From Kitasatospora setae KM-6054 (GTDB lineage Bacteria; Actinomycetota; Actinomycetes; Streptomycetales; Streptomycetaceae), in the NCBI RefSeq assembly GCF_000269985.1, contig NC_016109.1, forward strand, positions 5,022,001 through 5,086,000: a DNA stretch of 64,000 nucleotides. Reading direction: 5' to 3'. Shown piece by piece: positions 51,424 to 61,090 of this stretch; position 1 is the first letter of the stretch, and each line of letters begins with the position of its first letter. A program made the translations under genes and the position numbers. The notes below the pieces were generated by a model. It was given only the letters and a program-made list of their open reading frames with translations, was not told the DNA's origin and did no database searches.

Positions 51424-51479
51424 CCCGGGCGGGGCTGTACGGTAGCGCGAGATTCGCACCGTGCCACTGGAGCCCACTC

Positions 51480-51977
51480 GTGACCGACACACCCCCCGGC
51501 GACCGCCTCACCCACGTCGACCACACCGGCGCCGCCCGGATGGTCGACGTCTCCGAGAAGGCCGCCACCACCCGGGTCGCGGTGGCGGCCGGCCGCGTCC
51601 GGGTCGCCCCCCGGGTGGTGGAACTGCTGCGCGGCGAGGGCGTCCCGAAGGGCGACGCCCTCGCGGTGGCCCGGATCGCCGGGATCATGGGCGCCAAGCG
51701 GACGCCCGAGCTGATCCCGCTCTGCCACCCGATCGCGCTCACCGGCACCACCGTCGACCTCGCCGTCACCGACACCGCCGTCGAGATCACCGCCACCGTC
51801 CGCACCGCCGACCGCACCGGCGTCGAGATGGAGGCGCTGACCGCCGTCGCCACCGCCGCGCTCACCGTCATCGACATGGTCAAGGCCGTCGACAAGGCCG
51901 CCGCCATCGAGGACGTCCGGGTGCTCAGCAAGACCGGCGGCAAGAGCGGCGACTGGCACCGGGCGGACGCCAAGTGA
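51480..51977 (+). CDS. moaC: Cyclic pyranopterin monophosphate synthase MoaC
   Basis: A 165-aa enzyme of the second part of molybdopterin synthesis step one, acting after MoaA. Markers are LTHVDHTGAARMVDVSEKAATTRVAVAAG, KGDALAVARIAGIMGAKRTPELIPLCHPIALT, the active-site loop with Lys and His, and GVEMEALTAVATAALTVIDMVKAVDKAAAI. GTG 51480 is the start. It overlaps mog by four bases (GTGA). moaA is not in this window. Confidence 0.95.
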   Translation: MTDTPPGDRLTHVDHTGAARMVDVSEKAATTRVAVAAGRVRVAPRVVELLRGEGVPKGDALAVARIAGIMGAKRTPELIPLCHPIALTGTTVDLAVTDTAVEITATVRTADRTGVEMEALTAVATAALTVIDMVKAVDKAAAIEDVRVLSKTGGKSGDWHRADAK

Positions 51978-52465
51978 GGGCGCTCGCCGTCACCGTCTCC
52001 AACCGGGCCTCGGCCGGCGTGTACGAGGACAGGGGCGGCCCGCTGCTGGTCGAGGGCCTGCGCGCGATGGGCTTCGAGACCGACGGCCCGCGGGTCGTCC
52101 CGGACGGCGAACCGGTCGAGGCGGCGCTGCGCGCGGCCGTCGCCGCCGGCTACGACGTGGTGCTGACCACCGGCGGCACCGGCATCTCCCCGCAGGACCT
52201 CACCCCCGAGATGACCGCCCGGGTGATCGACCGGGAGATCCCCGGCATCCCCGAGGCGATCCGCGCGCACGGCCGGGCGAAGGTGCCGACCTCGGCGCTC
52301 TCCCGCGGCCTGGCCGGCCTGGCCGGGCGCACCCTGATCGTCAACCTGCCCGGCTCCACCGGCGGCGTCCGCGACGGCCTGGCCGTGCTGGCCCCGCTGC
52401 TGCCGCACGCCGTCGACCAGCTGGCCGGCGGCGACCACCCGCGACCCGCGGGCGGTGCGCACTGA
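51974..52465 (+). CDS. MogA/MoaB-type molybdenum cofactor protein
   Basis: A 163-aa MoCF-fold protein that adenylates molybdopterin. It shows VTVSNRASAGVYEDRGGPLLVEGL, YDVVLTTGGTGISPQDLTPEMT and LPGSTGGVRDGLAVLAPLLPHAVDQL. GTG 51974 overlaps the moaC stop, so the two are translationally coupled. Together with moeA it supplies the last steps of cofactor assembly. Confidence 0.93.
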   Translation: MRALAVTVSNRASAGVYEDRGGPLLVEGLRAMGFETDGPRVVPDGEPVEAALRAAVAAGYDVVLTTGGTGISPQDLTPEMTARVIDREIPGIPEAIRAHGRAKVPTSALSRGLAGLAGRTLIVNLPGSTGGVRDGLAVLAPLLPHAVDQLAGGDHPRPAGGAH

Positions 52466-53088
52466 ACGCCGGCTGGCCCGTCGAACTGGTCGAGGGGGAC
52501 GTCACGCTGCGGCCGATCCGCCGCCGCGACCAGGCCGACTGGCAGGAGGTCAGCCGCCGCAACCGGGACTGGCTGCGCCGCTGGGAGGCCACCGTCCCGC
52601 CCGCCCCGCCCGGTCGGGCCCCGCTGCCCCGGCCGACCTACCGGCAGATGGTCCGCTACCTGCGCGCCGAGGCCAACGCCGGCCGGATGCTGCCCTTCGT
52701 GGTGCTCCACCAGGGCCGCCTGGTGGGCCAGTTGACGGTCGGCGGGATCACCTGGGGCTCGATGTGCTCCGCCAACGTCGGCTACTGGGTGGACGAGGCG
52801 GTGGCCGGCCGCGGCATCATGCCCACCGCCGTGGCGCTCGCCGTCGACCACTGCTTCCGCGACCTCGGTCTGCACCGGGTCGAGGTCTGCATCCGCCCGG
52901 AGAACCGGCCCAGCCGCCGGGTGGTCGAGAAGCTGGGCTTCCGCGAGGAGGGCCTGCGCCCGCGCTACCTGCACATCGACGGCGACTGGCGCGACCACCT
53001 GGTCTACGCGCTGACCGCCGAGGAGGCCGCCGACGGGCTGCTGCGGCGCTGGCACGGACTCAGGAACCGGCCGCCGCAAAGTAATTGA
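52462..53088 (+). CDS. GNAT N-acetyltransferase (RimJ/RimL type)
   Basis: A 208-aa acetyltransferase of the RimJ-like group, which modifies alpha-amino groups of proteins or small molecules. The start (NAGWPVELVEGDVTLRPIRRRDQADWQEVSRRNRDWLRRWEAT) is the family N terminus; the acetyl-CoA loop is YWVDEAVAGRGIMPTAVALAVDHCF, and RPENRPSRRVVEKLGFREEG follows. No ATG or GTG precedes the conserved part. CTG 52462 overlaps the mog TGA (CTGA), the same coupling seen in the two genes before, so a CTG start is likely. Confidence 0.85.
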   Translation: MNAGWPVELVEGDVTLRPIRRRDQADWQEVSRRNRDWLRRWEATVPPAPPGRAPLPRPTYRQMVRYLRAEANAGRMLPFVVLHQGRLVGQLTVGGITWGSMCSANVGYWVDEAVAGRGIMPTAVALAVDHCFRDLGLHRVEVCIRPENRPSRRVVEKLGFREEGLRPRYLHIDGDWRDHLVYALTAEEAADGLLRRWHGLRNRPPQSN

Positions 53089-53239
53089 ATACCTGTTCGA
53101 ATATAGATATCGATATGGCATCGGGGTCGGGGCGAGCCGCCACAAATGGCGGCAAAATAGTCTGAGAATCAGCTTGATCGCACGACACGCCGCGCCAAAT
53201 TGCTGCAGCGCCTTCGCCCGCGCCCTTACCGTGGGAAAC

Positions 53240-54238
53240 GTGAGCAGTAGCGGCCTTATCTACGCGGTCATCGTAGGGGCCTGGGCTGCCTATCTGGTGC
53301 CGATGTGGCTCCGCCGGCAGGACGAGCTCAACGAGTCGCGTCCGACGGAACGCTTCAGTACGGCGATCCGCCTGCTGGCCGGTCGATCGGCCATGGAGCG
53401 GCGCGCGGCCCGAGCCCTCGGCGAGCAGACCGCCGACCAGCAGCACCCCGCCGGGGACGACCCGGACGGGGCCCTCGCCGACCCCGGACCCGCGACCGGA
53501 CCCGCCGCGGCGCCCGCCGCCGCTCCGGCCGCCACCCCCGTCGGCGCCCCCGCCCCGGCCGCCGCCGAACAGCGGCCCGAGCGCGAGCGCGAGCGGGACC
53601 ACGACGACCGGCGGTCCGCCGAGCGGCGGGCCCGGCTGCTCGCCCGGCGGCGGCGGATGGTCACCATGCTGTTCCTGGCCTTCGCGCTGGGCGCGGTGGT
53701 CGCCGCCGTGGCCGGTTTCGCCTTCCTCTGGGTGCCCGCCGTCCCCGGCGCGCTGCTCACCGTCTACATCGGCCACCTGCGCCGGCTGGAGCGGCAGCGC
53801 TACGAGGTGAAGTTCGACCGGGCCAAGGCCGCGCAGGCCGCCGAGCGGCTGCGCGAACGCGAACGCGAGCGGACCGCCGTCCGCCCGGCCGCCGAGCAGC
53901 GGCCCGCCGCCCGCCCGGTGCCCGCCGCCGAGCCCGCCGCGGACCCGGGCACCACCCGGGCCACCGTGCTGGCCGAGGCCACCGAGCACGAGGAGTGGGT
54001 CGACGGCGTCCGGGCCCGGGCCGCCGCCGGGCCGGACTCCTGGGAGCCCGTCCCCGTCCCGCTGCCCACCTACGTCACCGCCCCGGTGGCGCCCCGCACC
54101 ACCCGGGGCCTCGACCTCTCCGGCCCCAACACCTGGGACTCCGGCCGCCCCGCCACCCCGCTCTTCGACCAGTACGGCGAGCCCGGCCCGTCCGCCCGGG
54201 CCGACTGGGCCACCCGCCCCCGCGCCGCCAACGAGTAG
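53240..54238 (+). CDS. sepX: SepX (GlpR)-type divisome membrane protein
   Basis: A 332-aa actinobacterial membrane protein. The start VSSSGLIYAVIVGAWAAYLVPMWLRRQDELNESRPTERFSTAIRLL is the highly conserved N terminus; two further helices (~137-175, MVTMLFLAFALGAVVAAVAGFAFLWVPAVPGALLTVYIGHL) are flanked by basic, coiled-coil stretches. The tail is disordered. In Streptomyces SepX stabilises FtsZ rings at septa. GTG 53240 is chosen because the conserved part begins there. The upstream ~150 bp are AT-rich, with a GCCGCC/GGCGGC hairpin at 53136-53153, so it probably has its own promoter. Confidence 0.85.
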   Translation: MSSSGLIYAVIVGAWAAYLVPMWLRRQDELNESRPTERFSTAIRLLAGRSAMERRAARALGEQTADQQHPAGDDPDGALADPGPATGPAAAPAAAPAATPVGAPAPAAAEQRPERERERDHDDRRSAERRARLLARRRRMVTMLFLAFALGAVVAAVAGFAFLWVPAVPGALLTVYIGHLRRLERQRYEVKFDRAKAAQAAERLRERERERTAVRPAAEQRPAARPVPAAEPAADPGTTRATVLAEATEHEEWVDGVRARAAAGPDSWEPVPVPLPTYVTAPVAPRTTRGLDLSGPNTWDSGRPATPLFDQYGEPGPSARADWATRPRAANE

Positions 54239-54387
54239 CGGCCCCGCCCGTCCCGCTCCACCCCGTCCGCCCCGGCCGCAACGCCCCACCCGCGCCGGGG
54301 CGTTCGCGTACCCGCAGGCCCGGTGGCCGGGCCGCGGCGACCATGGTCACGAGTACCCCGGCAGAGGTGATAGAGTTCTTTCTTGTT

Positions 54388-54498
<111 letters not shown>

Positions 54499-54510
54499 TG
54501 CTTTCCGGGT

Positions 54511-55542
54511 TCACCCGCCGCTGCCCGGGTGGGGGGTGGAGGCGAAGAGGTCGAGGCCGAGGGCCCCGGACAGGTAGTGGGTGACGCGCTGGCCGCGCAC
54601 GCTGTTGCCGGCCGGGTCGAGGCGGGGGGAGAAGGCCGCGATGGAGCCCTTGCCCGGGGCGACGGTGACGATGCCGCCGGAGACGCCGCTCTTGCCCGGC
54701 ATGCCGACCTCGTACAGCCAGTCGCCGCTGCGCTCGTAGAGGCCGGAGGTGGCCAGCGCGGCGAGGGTGTCGCGGCAGACCCCGGGGCTGACCACCCGGT
54801 CGCCGGTGAGCGGGTTGACGCCGCCGTTGGCCAGGGTGGCGCCCATCACCGCGAGGTCGCGGACGCAGACCGCCAGCGAGCACTGCCGGGTGTACAGGTC
54901 GGTGGTGGTGGCCGGGTCGCGGGCCAGGACGCCGTAGCTGTCCAGCAGGCGGGCGATCGACTCGTTGCGCTGGTTGGTGGCCGCCTCGGAGGCGTACACC
55001 CTTTGGTCCAGCCGCAGTTCGCGGCCGGCGAAGCGGGACAGGCCGCGGCGGACGAACTCCCAGCGCTCCTCGGGGCTGTCGCCCGGGGCCAGGGCGGCGG
55101 TGGCCAGCGCCCCGGCGTTGACCATCGGGTTCATCGGGCTGCCGTGGTTGAGCTCGACGGCCAGCACCGAGTCGAACGGCAGGCCGGTGCTGTTGACGCC
55201 GATCCGGCGGCGGACGGTGTGGTGCCCGAGCTCCTGGTCGACCAGGGCGAACACGAAGGCCTTCGAGACCGACTGGATCGAGAACAGGTGCTCCGCGTCG
55301 CCGACCGCGTGCAGGCTGCCGCCGACGTGGGCCAGCGCGATGCCGAACAGCTCCGGATCGGCCTCGGCCAGCACGGGGATGTAGTCGGCGACCTTCCCGC
55401 CGCGGTCGTCCCGGAAGCGCCGGTGCACCCGGGACAGTGCCGCCCGGACGGCCTCGTCCGAGGGGAGCCGCCCGGTCGAGACGGCGGCCTGGGCCGCCTT
55501 CGGGTCGACGATGTCCTCGGCGTCGTGGATCACGCTCTCCAA
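54511..55542 (-). CDS. glsA: Glutaminase A
   Basis: A 343-aa serine-dependent beta-lactamase-like enzyme that hydrolyses glutamine to glutamate and ammonia. The nucleophile motif is FSIQSVSKAF (S-x-x-K with Ser in SVSK), then GLPFDSVLAVE, PMNPMVNAGAL, the tyrosine region SEAATNQRNESIARLL, and the GMPGKSGVSGGI (KSG triad). TTG 55542, with GGGAGG six bases upstream, is the best start; GTG 55533 is an alternative. Lies divergent from the wall protein gene. Confidence 0.92.
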   Translation of the reverse strand: MESVIHDAEDIVDPKAAQAAVSTGRLPSDEAVRAALSRVHRRFRDDRGGKVADYIPVLAEADPELFGIALAHVGGSLHAVGDAEHLFSIQSVSKAFVFALVDQELGHHTVRRRIGVNSTGLPFDSVLAVELNHGSPMNPMVNAGALATAALAPGDSPEERWEFVRRGLSRFAGRELRLDQRVYASEAATNQRNESIARLLDSYGVLARDPATTTDLYTRQCSLAVCVRDLAVMGATLANGGVNPLTGDRVVSPGVCRDTLAALATSGLYERSGDWLYEVGMPGKSGVSGGIVTVAPGKGSIAAFSPRLDPAGNSVRGQRVTHYLSGALGLDLFASTPHPGSGG

Positions 55543-55781
55543 CCGGTGCCTCCCGCTGCCCCGCCCCGGTCAGCCGGGGCGTTTTCATCCTGTTTCGGTG
55601 GGTTTCATCCTGCCCGCCGCGCCCGGACCGGGCCCGGAGGCGGGGCGCAAGCGGGCTGGGCCATATGGGAGGCCGTTCGGGGGGCGGACCCCGCGTGTCG
55701 GGAGCCCTGGCTGAGGAAATGGTGAGAATCCCACCCAAAGTTCCTCTTGACGGTTAATCAGTCCTGAGGGAGAGGCGTCGA
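55543..55781. promoter_or_regulatory. Divergent region between glsA and the DUF11 wall protein
   Basis: 239 bp without a gene. The stretch TTGACGGTTAATCAG at 55746-55760 is AT-rich, with TTGACG as a -35-like hexamer; no matching -10 spacing to the start is obvious. Confidence 0.35.
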
Positions 55782-58700
55782 ATGCTCCGCTTGAGACCGG
55801 CCGGGGGCCGGGGACGGACGCGCTGGGAATCGGCCGTGGCGGTGGCGCTCGGCCTCGCGCTGAGCGCGCTGGGCACGGCTCCGGTCGCGGCCGCGGACCG
55901 CACCGGCCACGGCGGGCGCGCGGCGCAGGGCCACCCGGCGGCGGGGGCGGTCCGGGTCGCCGGGGTGCCGGCGGCGCCGATCCCGGTGTACGCCGAGGAC
56001 TTCGAGAACGTCCCGGCCGGCTCCGGACCGGTCCGGATCACCTCCTACACCGGCACCTCAGGTGAGACCTACACGGCGGACCCGGTCTGGCTGGCGTACT
56101 GCAACGGCTGGGTGATGGACGACGTCGACCGGGGTACCGTGCCGACCGAGTGCGGCGCGCCGATCAACTGGGACACGCTGGCCAACGTCACCAGGGCGAT
56201 GGGCCAGTACAGCGGCGAGGACGACACGGCCGCCGGCCTGAACCACGGCGTCGCGGCCTGGTCGGAGGACGGCAGCTACACCGCGAACGACGTGCAGTTC
56301 CGGACCGTCCAGCAGATCCCGCTGGTCAACTCCAACCGCTTCCTGACCGGCTCCGGCACCTCGGGCGCGGTCTGCTACGACGGGGCCTACGCGGACCCGC
56401 TGACGAACTTCTACCTGACCGACGGCACGACCGAGTACCCGGTGTCGGCGACGCCGATCAACCCGTGCACCAACCCGCGCGCCCAGCGGTTCACCTACCC
56501 GACCGGGAAGCAGTACCCCATCGGGGTCGTGCACGGCGCCGCGGACAAGCCGATCCTGTACTCCGGCAGCACGGTCGGCGTGATCATGCGCAACGCCGCC
56601 GCGACCGGCGCCGGCAACGACGCGGCGTTCGACGACATCGAGATCCTGGACGTCACGCCGACCGCCACCAAGGCGTTCTCGCCGGCGGCCGTCGTCGTCG
56701 GCGGCACCTCGACGCTGACCATCACCGTCACCAACACCACCGACCTGCTGGAGAAGGACGGCTGGTCGTTCACCGACGACCTGCCCGCCGGCCTGGTCGT
56801 GGCGAACCCCGCGAACACCTCGACCACCTGCACCAACGGCGCGGTCACCGCCACCGCCGGGGGCAGCACGGTCGGCCTCTCCGGCGACCTGGTGAAGGGC
56901 CAGGCCATGTGCACGCTCAGCGTGGACGTCACCTCGTCCACTGCCGGGACGTACCACAACTGCCCGGACGCCAACAGCAACCTGATCGGCATGAACTGGA
57001 CGGAGTGCGCGGACGTCGTCTTCGCCGTCCCGCAGTACACGATCACCAAGACCGCGACCCCCGCCTCCGGCAGCTCGGTCAAGCCCGGCGACCAGGTCTC
57101 CTACCGCGTGGTGGTCCAGAACACCGGCGCGGTGGCCGTCGACGCCACCGCCGCCGACGACCTGACCGCGGTGCTCGACGACGCCGCGTACGACAACGAC
57201 GCGGCCGCCACCGCCGGGACGGTCTCCTACGCCGCGCCGACGCTCTCCTGGGCCGGGACGCTGCAACCCGGCGAGAGCGCCACGATCACCTACACGGTGA
57301 CGGTCAACACCCCGGACACCGGCGACGGGCAGCTCGACAACCACGTCACCGGCAGCAGCGCCTCCAACTGCCCCACCGGCACCGAACCCGGCTGCACCAC
57401 CCACGAGAACGTCAACAGCCTGCAGATCACCAAGACCTCCGACACCGCCACCGCCAAGCCCGGCCAGAAGGTCACCTACACGGTGACCGTCACCAACCCC
57501 AACGGGCACGCCTACAGCGGCGCGACGGTGGCGGACGACCTGTCGGCGGTCCTCGACGACGCGACGTACGACGGTGACGCGAGCGCGACCTCGGGGACGG
57601 TCTCGTACGCGGCCCCGGTGCTGTCGTGGAGCGGGGACGTGCCGGCGGGCGGGTCGGTGACCCTCACCTACTCGGTGACCGTCAACAACCCCGACGCCGG
57701 CGACGGCAAGCTGGCCAACACCGTCACCGGCCCGGCCGACTCCAACTGCCCGCCCGGCGCGCCCGACGGCTCCTGCAGCGCGAGCGTGCCGATCGCCGAA
57801 CTGCACCTGGGCAAGACCTCGGACGCCAAGAACCCGGTCAAGGCCGGCGACAAGGTCACCTACACGGTGACCATCAGCAACCCCGGCCAGGCCGACTACA
57901 CCGGGGCGGTCGTCACGGACGACCTGAGCAGTGCTCTGGACGACGCGGCCTACGGCGGTGACGCGCAGGCGAGTTCGGGCACGGTGTCGTACGCGGCCCC
58001 GGTGCTGTCGTGGAGCGGGGACGTGCCGGCGGGCGGGTCGGTGACCGTCACCTACTCGGTGACCGTCAACAACCCCGACACCGGGGACAAGCAACTCGCC
58101 AACGCGGTGGTCGGCCCGCCCGACTCCAACTGCCCGCCCGGCTCCGCCGACGCGGCCTGCTCGACCAGCGACGGCGTCGCCGAACTGGTGATCGCGAAGT
58201 CCTCGGACGCGAAGAACCCGGTGAAGGCCGGGGACAAGGTGACCTACACGGTGACCATCGGCAATCCGGGCAAGGCCGCGTACACCGGGGCGGTCGTCAC
58301 GGACGACCTGAGCGGCGACCTGGACGACGCGGTGTACGGCGGTGACGCGCAGGCGAGTTCGGGCACGGTGTCGTACGCGGCTCCGGTGGTCAGTTGGAGC
58401 GGGGACGTGCCGGCGGGCGGGTCGGTGACCGTCACGTACTCGGTGACGGTCAACAACCCGGACACCGGTGACTTCGAGCTGAAGAACGCGGTGGTCGGGC
58501 CCAGTGGCTCCAACTGTGCGGCGGGGTCGGCCGATCCGCGCTGTTCGACGGATGACAAGGTCGCCGCGCTGGTGATCGCGAAGTCCTCGGACGCGAAGAA
58601 CCCGGTGAAGGCCGGGGACAAGGTGACCTACACGGTGACCATCGGCAACCCGGGCAAGGCCGCGTACACCGGGGCGGTCGTCACCGACGACCTGACCGGC

Positions 58701-60665
58701 GACCTGGACGACGCGACCTACGGCAACGACGCGAGCGCGACCTCGGGGACGGTCTCGTACGCGGCCCCGGTGGTCAGCTGGAACGGGGACGTGCCGACGG
58801 GCGGATCGGTGACCGTCACCTACTCGGTGACCGTCAACAACCCCGACACCGGCGACTACCAGCTGGCCAACACCGTCGTCGGGCCCGACGCCTCGAACTG
58901 CGCGAAGGGCACCAGGGACCCGCGCTGCTCCACCCGCGACCGGATCGCCGCGCTGCGGATCAGCAAGACCTCCGACAGCCGGCGCGCACCCGTCCGGCCC
59001 GGGGCGAAGGTCACCTACACGGTGACCGTCACCAACCCCGGCACCGCCCCGTACCCGGCCGCGCAGCTGAGCGACGACCTCAGCCGGGACCTGGACGACG
59101 CCGTGTACGACAACGACGCGGTGGTGGTCTCCAGCACCGGCGGCGACCCCGGGGTCGCCACCTACGCGGCGCCCGTGCTGTCCTGGACGGGCGGCGTGGC
59201 GCCGGGCGAGACCGTCACACTGACCTACTCGGTGCGGGTCAACCGGCCCGACACCGGTGACAAGGAGCTGGCCAACACCGTCGTCGGCCCGGACGGCTCC
59301 AACTGCCAGGCCGGTTCGACCGACCCGGCCTGTTCGACCAACGACGACGTCGCCTCGCTGGTGATCGACAAGACCTCGGACGCCAAGAACCCGGTCAAGG
59401 CCGGCGACAAGGTCACCTACACCGTCACCGTCACCAACGAGGGCACCGCCGACTACCCGAACGCCGTCCTGGTCGACAGCCTCACCGGCGACCTGGACGA
59501 CGCCGTCTACGACGGTGACGCGCAGGCCAGTTCGGGCACGGTGTCGTACGCGGCGCCGCTGCTCTCCTGGCACGGCGACGTGGCGGCCGGGCAGACCGTG
59601 ACGATCACCTACTCGATCACCGTCGGCAACCCCGACCAGGGCGACCACCGGCTGGTCAACGCCGTCTCCGGCCCGATCGGCTCCAACTGCCCGCCGCTGC
59701 GCAGCGCCCCGCAGTGCAGCACCGAGAACGGCGTCGCCGAGCTGGCGATCACCAAGACCTCGGACGCCGAGCACCCGGTCAAGGCCGGCGACAAGGTCAC
59801 CTACACCGTCACCATCGGCAACGACGGCGCCGCGGCGTACCCCGGGGCGGTCGTCACTGACGACCTGAGCGGTGACCTGGACGACGCGGCCTACGGCGGT
59901 GACGCGCAGGCGAGTTCGGGCACGGTGTCGTACGCGGCCCCGGTGCTGTCGTGGAGCGGGGACGTGCCGGCGGGCGGGTCGGTGACCGTCACCTACTCGG
60001 TGACGGTGAACAGCCCCGACGGCGGCGACCACGAGCTGAAGAACGCGGTGGTCGGGCCGGACGGCTCCAACTGCCCGGCCGGGTCGACCGATCCGCGCTG
60101 CTCGACGGCGGACGAGGTCGCCCAGCTGGCGATCGTCAAGCGGGCCTCCACCGACCGCGTCGACCCCGGCGGCACGGTGTCGTACACCGTCACGGTGACC
60201 AACACCGGCACCGCGGCCTACCCCGGCGCCGCCTTCCAGGACGACCTGGGCGGGCTGCTGGACGACGCGGCGTACGACGGTGACGCGCGGGCCAGTTCGG
60301 GGACGGTGTCGTACGCGGCACCCGTGCTCTCCTGGACCGGCGACCTGGCGCCCGGCGCGCAGGCCGTCGTCACCTACTCGGTGACGGTCGACGACCCCGA
60401 CAACGGCGACCACGCGCTGGACAACGCCGTCGTCGGCCCCGCCGCGTCCAACTGCCCGGCCGGGGGCAAGGACACCGACTGCGCCACTCACGGCGAGGTC
60501 ACCCCGGCCAACCCCGCGCCCGGCCCGCACCCCGGCCCCGCGCCGCTGCCGGACACCGGCACCGGCGGCCTGGTCTGGTACGCGGGCATGGCCGCCGCGC
60601 TCGCCGTCGCCACCGGCACCCTGCTCACCGCCGGGACGCTGCGGCGCCGGAGCCGCCGGTCGTAG
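55782..60665 (+). CDS. Large cell-wall-anchored DUF11-repeat protein with LPDTG sorting signal
   Basis: A 1627-aa surface protein. A signal peptide (SAVAVALGLALSALGTAPVAAA, ~18-39) is followed by a unique domain (~55-290), a first divergent repeat (TATKAFSPAAVVVGGTSTLTITVTN, ~293), and nine DUF11/isopeptide-type beta-sandwich repeats starting near residues 419, 548, 677, 805, 933, 1061, 1195, 1323 and 1451. Each contains K-T/S-S-D...PVKAGDKVTYTVT and SNC, with paired Cys. The end has a Pro-rich spacer, LPDTG (~1589), a membrane helix and RRRSRRS, a sortase substrate pattern. Likely a stalk or adhesin on the cell wall. No sortase is encoded next to it. Thr/Asp-rich composition differs from the neighbours. 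Confidence 0.9.
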   Translation: MLRLRPAGGRGRTRWESAVAVALGLALSALGTAPVAAADRTGHGGRAAQGHPAAGAVRVAGVPAAPIPVYAEDFENVPAGSGPVRITSYTGTSGETYTADPVWLAYCNGWVMDDVDRGTVPTECGAPINWDTLANVTRAMGQYSGEDDTAAGLNHGVAAWSEDGSYTANDVQFRTVQQIPLVNSNRFLTGSGTSGAVCYDGAYADPLTNFYLTDGTTEYPVSATPINPCTNPRAQRFTYPTGKQYPIGVVHGAADKPILYSGSTVGVIMRNAAATGAGNDAAFDDIEILDVTPTATKAFSPAAVVVGGTSTLTITVTNTTDLLEKDGWSFTDDLPAGLVVANPANTSTTCTNGAVTATAGGSTVGLSGDLVKGQAMCTLSVDVTSSTAGTYHNCPDANSNLIGMNWTECADVVFAVPQYTITKTATPASGSSVKPGDQVSYRVVVQNTGAVAVDATAADDLTAVLDDAAYDNDAAATAGTVSYAAPTLSWAGTLQPGESATITYTVTVNTPDTGDGQLDNHVTGSSASNCPTGTEPGCTTHENVNSLQITKTSDTATAKPGQKVTYTVTVTNPNGHAYSGATVADDLSAVLDDATYDGDASATSGTVSYAAPVLSWSGDVPAGGSVTLTYSVTVNNPDAGDGKLANTVTGPADSNCPPGAPDGSCSASVPIAELHLGKTSDAKNPVKAGDKVTYTVTISNPGQADYTGAVVTDDLSSALDDAAYGGDAQASSGTVSYAAPVLSWSGDVPAGGSVTVTYSVTVNNPDTGDKQLANAVVGPPDSNCPPGSADAACSTSDGVAELVIAKSSDAKNPVKAGDKVTYTVTIGNPGKAAYTGAVVTDDLSGDLDDAVYGGDAQASSGTVSYAAPVVSWSGDVPAGGSVTVTYSVTVNNPDTGDFELKNAVVGPSGSNCAAGSADPRCSTDDKVAALVIAKSSDAKNPVKAGDKVTYTVTIGNPGKAAYTGAVVTDDLTGDLDDATYGNDASATSGTVSYAAPVVSWNGDVPTGGSVTVTYSVTVNNPDTGDYQLANTVVGPDASNCAKGTRDPRCSTRDRIAALRISKTSDSRRAPVRPGAKVTYTVTVTNPGTAPYPAAQLSDDLSRDLDDAVYDNDAVVVSSTGGDPGVATYAAPVLSWTGGVAPGETVTLTYSVRVNRPDTGDKELANTVVGPDGSNCQAGSTDPACSTNDDVASLVIDKTSDAKNPVKAGDKVTYTVTVTNEGTADYPNAVLVDSLTGDLDDAVYDGDAQASSGTVSYAAPLLSWHGDVAAGQTVTITYSITVGNPDQGDHRLVNAVSGPIGSNCPPLRSAPQCSTENGVAELAITKTSDAEHPVKAGDKVTYTVTIGNDGAAAYPGAVVTDDLSGDLDDAAYGGDAQASSGTVSYAAPVLSWSGDVPAGGSVTVTYSVTVNSPDGGDHELKNAVVGPDGSNCPAGSTDPRCSTADEVAQLAIVKRASTDRVDPGGTVSYTVTVTNTGTAAYPGAAFQDDLGGLLDDAAYDGDARASSGTVSYAAPVLSWTGDLAPGAQAVVTYSVTVDDPDNGDHALDNAVVGPAASNCPAGGKDTDCATHGEVTPANPAPGPHPGPAPLPDTGTGGLVWYAGMAAALAVATGTLLTAGTLRRRSRRS
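57430..60120 (+). repeat. Near-identical 384-bp repeats in the DUF11 gene
   Basis: Seven tandem units with a 384-bp period, except for one unit that is 18 bp longer (58966-59367). Stretches such as the ~110 bp around 57930, 58314 and 59898 are almost identical at DNA level (GCGAGTTCGGGCACGGTGTC and flanks), suggesting recent duplication or gene conversion. Confidence 0.85.
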
Positions 60666-60685
60666 CGGCGCGGTAGCGCTGTGAC

Positions 60686-60731
60686 GGGGTCAGCCCCCGC
60701 ACCGGAGCCGTCCGGTGCGGGGGCTGACCCC
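60686..60731. terminator. 20-bp bidirectional hairpin terminator
   Basis: Arms 60686-60705 and 60712-60731 pair perfectly around a 6-nt loop, between the convergent wall-protein and YjdM-type genes. Confidence 0.9.
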
Positions 60732-60739
60732 GTCCCCGG

Positions 60740-61090
60740 TCAGACCTTCTTGACCACGCCGGACTTCAGCTGCATCGCGCCGAAGCCCTCGATCCGGCAG
60801 TCGATGTCGTGGCCGTCGACGCCGTCGACCAGCCGGATGTTGCGGACCTTGGTGCCGGCCTTGATGCCGGACGGGCTGCCCTTCACCTTGAGCGCCTTGA
60901 CGACGGTCACGGTGTCACCGTCGCTCAGCACGTTGCCGACGGAGTCCCGGACCACCCGGCCGCCGTCGCCGGCCGGGGGAGCCTCGGTCGGGGACCACTC
61001 GTGGCCGCACTCCGGGCAGACCACCAGCGCGTCCATCGCGTAGGTGTACTCGCCGGAACACTTCGGACAAGGGGGGAGGTTCTCGCTCAT
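60740..61090 (-). CDS. YjdM/PhnA-type zinc-ribbon protein
   Basis: A 116-aa protein. A zinc ribbon (CPKCSGEYTYAMDALVVCPECGHEW, two CxxC pairs, ~8-32) precedes an SH3-like domain with RDSVGNVLSDGDTVTVVKALKVKGSPSGIKAGTKVRNIRLVDGVDGHDIDCRIEGFGAMQLKSGVVKKV, the complete YjdM/PhnA family layout. The old name links it to alkylphosphonate use but the biochemical role is unknown. Its start diverges from an ArsR gene. Confidence 0.92.
   Translation of the reverse strand: MSENLPPCPKCSGEYTYAMDALVVCPECGHEWSPTEAPPAGDGGRVVRDSVGNVLSDGDTVTVVKALKVKGSPSGIKAGTKVRNIRLVDGVDGHDIDCRIEGFGAMQLKSGVVKKV

Noticed and set aside
56058..60530. 1490-codon minus-strand frame antisense to the DUF11 protein
   Set aside because: A by-product of the repetitive, GC-rich coding strand; its own repeats simply mirror the DUF11 units.
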